Source: Hofstenia miamia (taxonomy: Eukaryota > Xenacoelomorpha > Acoela). Taken from it: DNA of 64,000 nt. This document shows positions 58,090-64,000 of the stretch, one piece after another. The position numbers and the translations under genes are program-made. The first letter of the stretch is position 1. The number at the start of each line of letters is the position of its first letter. The DNA lies in NCBI GenBank assembly GCA_004352715.1, contig SCFE01000001.1:5957345-6021344 (forward strand), in the 5' to 3' direction. Under the pieces are notes generated by a model that was not told where the DNA came from, made no database searches, and saw nothing but the letters and a program-made list of their open reading frames with translations.

Positions 58090-61000
58090 GTAATTTAATA
58101 ATTTTAGCTTTACAGACAATCTGAAAAACATTGAAATATGGAAGGTTTCATTTACTAAAATTATGTTAAGTACTAATGATGAGGTGCTATCAGAGGCACA
58201 GCAAGAAAAAACATACGAGGGGGTGCATTAGCAAAATTTCTGCCCCTTCAATAGTGCAATCTTGATAGCCAATATAATATTAAAATGTGCAAAATATTAT
58301 GTAAGACATATGAGTATGTTTGGTGATTGATATATATTAAAACACTCACTTGAAAAAGAATGATAGGAAATCTATACTATTTCAAATTCAAATAGTTATT
58401 CATAAGGTAGGTTCACTTTTGCTACCTTTGTTATAAATGCAAGTTGGTCAAAAAAAGTATCTTGACATTGGGCTTATCAATTCATAATTTGATCAGCAAA
58501 CATGGGAAAAATCAAATAATACTCTCAGTCAAACATTACGATAAATTGCCATTGAAAAAATCATTGTCAGAGCATTTTTGCCATCTTTTCATTATGCAAA
58601 TTTTTGCCTTTGCTTTTTTACTAACCTAATTATAAATTTCCTAATGTTGACAAAATGATAAAAAAATATCTTGCATGTAGTCTAAAATTACATTCTATAT
58701 TCATTACAAAACAATTTAAGTTTCAAAACAAAAGTCTATCTCACGCAATCCCATTGAAATTAATCACTTAAAATTAAGAGCATTTAATGTTCCCCTACCC
58801 TAATTCAATGTTAAAAATGCTTCTGCTAAAAGTCTATGTACATAAGCAAAACTTAGTTGACAAATCAATATGATGTGAAAAATTCAAATGCACATATAAA
58901 AAACCAATGACTGTTTCTTCAATTGTAATGATAAATTTATATTACACTATCCATTTTCAAATTTTCTTTCAAATATGTTTCACAAAATATGAGTCAAAGG
59001 TTTTCCAATCGGTCATCACTCATCCTTGTTTTCAACCAATTCTTGATCATTCTGAGCTTACTTAGAGATCATTTGCTGGAAACAGCAGCCAATTGAATGC
59101 AAATGCTTCAACAGGAAAAGTGGAAATATGTGTTTTTTATTCTGACTTTCACTAATCTGAAATTATATCTGACCAAATTTTAGTGGTATATCAAAATGAT
59201 AGTTGAAAGCAAAATAAATTATGTCAAATACAAAATAATACAAAGATGAGATTATTAAAACATAGAAGTGGTGCACAGAAGGGGGTATCAAAATCGATTT
59301 TGACTAGTTAAATTTATCCATTATTGGTAAAAAAACTGAAATAATTTTTAAATTCGTGGATTTAACTGCGATTTTGTTCACTTACACGATTACAACAAAG
59401 ATGTCACCCAATTAGAAAATTCTGCATATGCCCTGAAACTTAAGATAAAAAATTGAGATTGACTAGGTAATGATTGGGATGCACCTTGTTGATTCTTCTA
59501 TGGCATCAGATAAAAATAACTTAGACCTACCAAATGTTAATGATATATCTCAAGCATAGAACTAGAAAGACAGATTAGCAATAGAAAATATAAATGTAAT
59601 TTTTCTGATTTGAAAGCTGCTTAGAAAAAAGTTAAGTAAAACTATTTAGGCCTACTCAAAGAGTTCCTTAATAAACTAATTATGTTTCATTTAAGAAAAG
59701 CTTGCATATGGAAATTAAATTATCTTATATTTCCATTCCATTTCCACAACTATTTTAAAACATTTCCATAATTTTCCATAAATGTCTAGATCTTTCCAAA
59801 ACTCTTAGAACTAGTGATTATGGTTCTGCAGGACAAGTATTTTTGTTTAGTTTCATTGGATTTTAGCCTAGTCATTTACCAGCCATGCTTCATAAGCTTT
59901 TGGGATAGAGTGGGCCTCCATAACCCTGCTAGTGGTTAACTAAGCTGACTATAAGTTGAACCAAAATTACTATTCAGTGCTAATAGGTGATATTATTGGT
60001 CATAGCAAAATGACTATTTGATATTAGATGTCACAAATGGGACTAGGCACAGTTTTAGAATTGCACTAACCATACAAAACTATTTCCATATATTGGCTAG
60101 TGTTCTGGTCCTTTAGCAGGTGTAGCCGCATTCAACTGTCGGTTGTGCAGTCAAAGACTTTGTTTTACTACTAAAACATTAGCTAAAATTCATTTCTGAA
60201 ATTTATTAATGCATTAATGCATGTACAAGAGTATAGTTAATATGAAAGGTCACATTATATCCCCAATTTGCATTCATTATCAGATATTTACATGCTGCAC
60301 CTGCAACACAGAATGGATGTGAAAACCTGTGTATTGGATGAGGAAATACTACTTCCAATAAAAAAGCAGCTCCGCCCAGCCCATGCTAACGAAATTTTAG
60401 TTATTTGCTAACTTAAAATTTTTTAACTTTATGATGAACAATTTGTTTCCATGATTTATATTTTATTGTTGATTTTAAATCTTAGAAATTTTCAAGATAT
60501 TCTTTAATTGTTCAAAGTATGAGCATGCTTGAACCTTTGCATTGAACTTATTAGTAGTAAAAAACGTCGACTACAACAAAAAATTCCCAGCTAACAGCCG
60601 GATACGTCTAAAGCCTTAAAGCCAACTGCCAGATATGTCCAACGTCTTACTGCCAACTGCCCTCTAAGTACAAAACTTATTTTGCACACGGCTACTGCTA
60701 AGAAAATTGCATTACCACAGAACAGCACCTTAGGCCTTGAAAATAGAACTGCTTTAGTTGTAACAGTGTGCTGAAGCAAATATTCAGTCAATGAGGTTTA
60801 CATTAACAAGATTTTGACTTGTATTCGTCATGTGTTCTTTTGAAATCTCTTGTTCAAGCAGAGATCGCACAAATGAAATAACTTTTTAAGACTGACTAGC
60901 CTGGTAGTTTATACAAGCCTCTTCCTATTTTGGAGAAAGTGTTGAGCACTCTGTATGACTTGTTATAAAACAATTTTTACTGTTCTTAAAACATTTATAT

Positions 61001-61210
61001 TTTCTTAAGCACATTTAGGGTGTGTTTAACATTTTCCATGGTGTTGAGAATGATTGTTTTTGAATTTTTATTTCCACAAAATTCCATTTTATTTTCATTT
61101 CCCAATCTGGAAATGGAATGGAATGGATATTATCTTATTTGGGGTGCATCACCCCCATCACCCCTGGTTAGCTGGGCCCCTGTGTGCTATGTAAATTTTT
61201 AATCTGCGTT
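58090..61210. other. Probable upstream intron of GPCR gene 2, no recognised coding
   Basis: No recognised exon. Inverted similarity exists between 59718-59760 (TTTCCATTCCATTTCC) and 61090-61140 (GGAAATGGAATGGAATGG, followed by TATTATCTTATTT), which may mark the ends of a 1.4-kb TIR element. The segment 60590-60680 contains CAACTGCC-type repeats. Confidence 0.4.
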
Positions 61211-61211
61211 T

Positions 61212-61214
<3 letters not shown>

Positions 61215-61263
<49 letters not shown>
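61215..61263. repeat. (TA)n microsatellite
   Basis: About 24 uninterrupted TA units. Confidence 0.95.
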
Positions 61264-61268
<5 letters not shown>

Positions 61269-61278
61269 AATTACTCAC

Positions 61279-61455
61279 CCACTGAAACAATTCTTGCTCG
61301 GAGCAATTCACCCGCATATTTTAAATGAAGTATATGCCCTTTGACCAAATTAGCCCTTTGCTCGAAAATCAATGATCTTGGCCAGCTATTGTGCTTAATG
61401 TTTATCACATCATATGTGTTATCCGACGGGAAATAGATTAGAAATATATGTCGTC
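61279..61455 (-). CDS. Candidate coding exon near the CACTA transposase remnant
   Basis: The minus strand reads FLIYFPSDNTYDVINIKHNS, LIFEQRANLVKGHILHLKYA, GELLRARIVSVG, then a good donor (G|GTGAGT) at 61278. The pattern resembles the N-terminal segment of invertebrate proteins associated with BEN/DUF4806-type genes (V-x-F-x-x-D-N-x-x-x-V ... G-x-x-x-x-A-x-I/V-x-x-x-G), which I state from memory. The frame is blocked by a TGA just upstream, where an ATG in another frame (61466 region) suggests a one-base frameshift. It may be a second gene of the CACTA element or a host exon. Confidence 0.4.
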
Positions 61456-61700
61456 ATAACCCGATTCTGGGATGCCTTTACTCATTTTAAAATTCTAAAA
61501 TAAATTTCATTATAAATTTAAAAATATAAAATAGTGAAAATAATGATTTTAATTAGTAAAGAGATTCGATAATACAGTGTAAATAATATTATTACAATAG
61601 CTACATCTAGAAATATATTGAAAGCAAATAAAAAAAATTAATTGTGTTCAAAGTGTTTCATTTGGGGACAAATTATAATTACATTGTTTTCTTCGATTCC

Positions 61701-62499
61701 CTAACATTTATCTTGTAATTGCTTAGATTCTAGAAGAGTATACTTGTCTCTACGCTTAACTTTGACATGATTTGGACAAAAATTAGAATCACCAAATAAA
61801 GAAGATATTTTATTTATTATGGAGAACGGTTGAACCACAACATAAACAAAATCTTTATCCGAAATAAAGCAGGCGATTTCTCCAAATTGAAAACCATCAG
61901 GTGTAACGTATGTAACAAATGTACTTCTTGACATTTTCGGTTTTAAATAAAGAGCAGAATGAAACAATGACCCTCTTATGTAAGCTCTTGCATATATAGG
62001 GTAATTATCTTCGTCATAGCAATTAATTCCCTTGCTAAATAGTATTTTTTTAAATATTTTGGTAATTCCATTATATAAATGCGACCAATAACTTCAGTTT
62101 TGCATGCATATTTAAAATATCCTCCTTCTAAATTTATAGATTGCTTAAATATAAATTTTTCTGATAGAATCTTGCAATGATACCGCGCTCCAGTAAATAG
62201 ACGCATTAGATTATGATTGGTCGATTCAAATCCCCTTGCAGAAGTAACGCATAATGGTCCGGTTTTCTGTACCTGATAAGCTAAATGAAGCAAAGAATGC
62301 GCATTATATGTCTGGCTGTTTTTTCCATAAATATCAGGCAATTCATTAATAAAGGAAATTAGATATTTCCTAGCAACTGATATATCTAATAATGTGATTT
62401 CTTCCAACAGAAGCAAGTGAATTGCCGAGGAAATTTTAGAAAAATTAAGGAAGACAGAAGTGGAAATATCATTTTGCTTTAAAAACATTATTAATGGCT
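61701..62499 (-). pseudogene. CACTA/EnSpm (TNP2-like) transposase C-terminal remnant
   Basis: The first part (62488-61976) contains YLISFINELPDIYGKNSQTY, NAHSLLHLAYQVQKTGPLCV, TSARGFESTNHNLMRLFTGA, matching the conserved H-x-L-x-H-L ... G-P-L ... F-E-x-x-N region that follows the catalytic domain in CACTA transposases. It stops at 61976, and the next part (61967-61701) continues one frame off with SALYLKPKMSRSTFVTYVTP, DGFQFGEIACFI. A possible acceptor lies near 62500. The catalytic part upstream is missing. The frameshift suggests decay. Confidence 0.72.
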
Positions 62500-62509
62500 A
62501 GACTAAATT

Positions 62510-63720
62510 GGAATATGTTAGAATAGAAAGGTCTAATAAAATCTACCCACTGAAATAGCACTGCTGCGTAATGAATCTACCCAAGCCGGTAAAAATAGTT
62601 CCATACTACACTGAAAAAGCATGTGATATTAACATATTTGGAAACAGCTGGCACAGAGTTAGTTGCAAGGGGACTGGGCCGTTGGGTCTGGGCAGGGCTT
62701 TGGACGTTTTTCTATTTCAATTTGGAGCTGGGCTTGAGCCGCCAAATTTATTTTTATTTCAATGGGATGGGTTTGAGAATAAATCGTGCAAAATCCGAAT
62801 GATGCACAATTAATTTATAATTGCGAAAATTCGTGCATCAATCTAAGTTAATTGGCAAGCATTTCAACAACGTTTTATTTAATCTGATAATTATTCGTGA
62901 AAAAAGAAGGGAACAATCAAAGAGATTTATGCTGTAAGAGAATGCGTTTATTTTGGTATAGGGAACCAAAGAAAGTTTAAACTCGAGCTCTTTCACGATA
63001 TCAAGAGTTGCACACTTGATTTGTCAAAGTGGTAATGAAAATTCTTCAAACATTGAAAAAAGTGTGGTCTCTAAAAAGCCAATAATAGAGTTACTATTTC
63101 TCTCATTCTGGCCTAATAATTACTTCATTTGTGTGTTGTGTGTTGAATTTTCTTTTTCTAATAGTTTATGTCAAATATTTATCCAAATAATTGTAAATGA
63201 ACAAAATGACTTACTTAAAACGATAGGTAACGTTAATTTAATATCCGTATTAAACCGCACATGCGCACAGCCATGGTGTAAACTAATAATGAGACAGTGC
63301 AATTGTCTAAATTGTTTAATACTGTAGTTTTCAATGTGCAGAATATGATTCCAACAATTGTGAATCGCATTTATATGAAAACAATTTCTTATTTTCAATA
63401 TGATTTTGCTATACAAAGCTATTTTGTCATTAAATACAATGTGACATGATTAAATATGCATAATTAATGCTATATGTTGAATTTATGTGAACACAATGAT
63501 GTAAATATATATCCAAAAGTCCTACAAAATCCTTAGAATTCCTGATAAGTATTTTCAGGAAATTTTAGGATTTACAAGGAATTTCCTAATAGGATCTTAG
63601 TAATTCCTAGATTATTTTCTAATAGGTGCCTTTAAGAAATTCCAGGAATTGCTAGGAATTAGGATTTTCTTAGGAATTTCTAGGAATTAGTAGAATCCTA
63701 CTAAGATGAACAACATGTTA
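62510..63720. other. Mostly noncoding stretch with two repeat patches
   Basis: At 62655-62770 is a G-rich patch (GGGGACTGGGCCGTTGGGTC and related), similar in style to hAT subterminal sequence. At 63515-63710 is a cluster of direct and inverted AGGAATT/TAGGAATTTC words. An open frame at 63016-63327 (+) has no recognised domain. Confidence 0.5.
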
Positions 63721-63725
63721 ATATT

Positions 63726-63900
63726 CCTGAAGATCAAATGAATGTTTCTCTGGAAACATTAAGACTTACATTAATTACAATGTTTGAATATATCTTTTCT
63801 ATTTAACTCAAAAATATTTAAGCAATTTGATGGTATGGCAATGGGCTCAACATTTTTGCCAACAATGGCTCCTTTGAGTATGGGTATAAAGATTATTATT
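63726..63900 (+). pseudogene. PLE reverse transcriptase fragment
   Basis: Reads PEDQMNVSLETLRL (compare PEDKIIVSHETIRR in PLE1), then after a stop and frame change FKQFDGMAMGSTFLPTMAPL, the B motif of PLE reverse transcriptase (compare EQIDGMAMGSPLGSTMAAF). The YVDD motif is not seen downstream. A third or fourth, distinct PLE family, decayed. Confidence 0.8.
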
Positions 63901-64000
63901 AGATTTCTTATTTTGCGTGGTATGGATTATGGAAGGTTGTTTGGCATAGCTTTCAAAGACATTACGAATATCATGACGCCAATTTTCTAAGTCATCAATT

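Noticed and set aside
58082-58131. ATG at 58131 as start of GPCR gene 2
   Set aside because: The stretch before 58081 is intron sequence ending in ATTTAG; the homology begins at the Arg of the E/DRY motif.

Overview
The window is AT-rich animal nuclear DNA, probably from a marine invertebrate; I cannot place it more precisely. The evidence is spliced class A GPCR genes with GT-AG introns, a spliced secreted cysteine-rich peptide gene, and a metazoan mix of transposable elements: Penelope-like elements, hAT, MULE, CACTA/EnSpm, Tc1/mariner, Ty3-like, a LINE tail and a Helitron end. (TA)n microsatellites are very common. The assembly is a draft, with ten N-gaps (four exactly 1000 bases) and five single-N joins, several of them flanked by uncollapsed duplicate sequence.

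Layout. 1-3.3 kb: a two-exon minus-strand gene for a small secreted cysteine-rich peptide with a prepropeptide organisation; a homologous last exon lies at 21.6 kb. 5.2-6.2 kb: a decayed Ty3-like integrase, beside a large inverted repeat (6.45-7.86 kb). 11.4-12 kb: a 33-bp minisatellite ending in inverted units. 12.3-14.1 kb: a broken ZMYM1-like hAT transposase. 16.7-17.3 kb: repeat and LINE 3' ends. 19.5-20.9 kb: a nonautonomous hAT with target-site duplication. 21.8-26.7 kb: a cluster of Penelope-like elements (PLEs), with one intact 798-aa ORF, a tandem 5'-truncated copy, an inverted fragment, and a second family's relic bounded by two hammerhead ribozyme motifs, all abutting (TA)n tracts. 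28-30.5 kb: a repeat block with a Helitron-like 3' end. 30.6-31 kb: two tRNA-like sequences. 31.05-31.9 kb: a MULE-type transposase C-terminus fused to a RING finger. 35.1-37.1 kb: a hAT element with TIRs and 8-bp target-site duplication. 41.8-50 kb: a three-coding-exon class A GPCR gene (313 codons) with its middle exon duplicated in the assembly around a mariner relic. 50.3-53.7 kb: two TIR elements of one family, one a 533-bp MITE with TAA duplication. 55.9 kb: PLE endonuclease relic. 57.5-58.1 kb: the last exon of a second GPCR. 61.3-62.5 kb: CACTA transposase remnant and a nearby exon. 63.7 kb to the end: a PLE reverse transcriptase fragment.

Host genes that look real are the cysteine-rich peptide gene(s) and the two GPCR genes; these share an unusual CNYP in TM6 and may be distant members of one peptide-receptor-like group. 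Almost everything else recognisable is mobile DNA. The most notable items are the PLE cluster with hammerhead motifs and apparent (TA)n targeting, the MULE-RING fusion, and the peptide gene family with matching 83-nt final exons.
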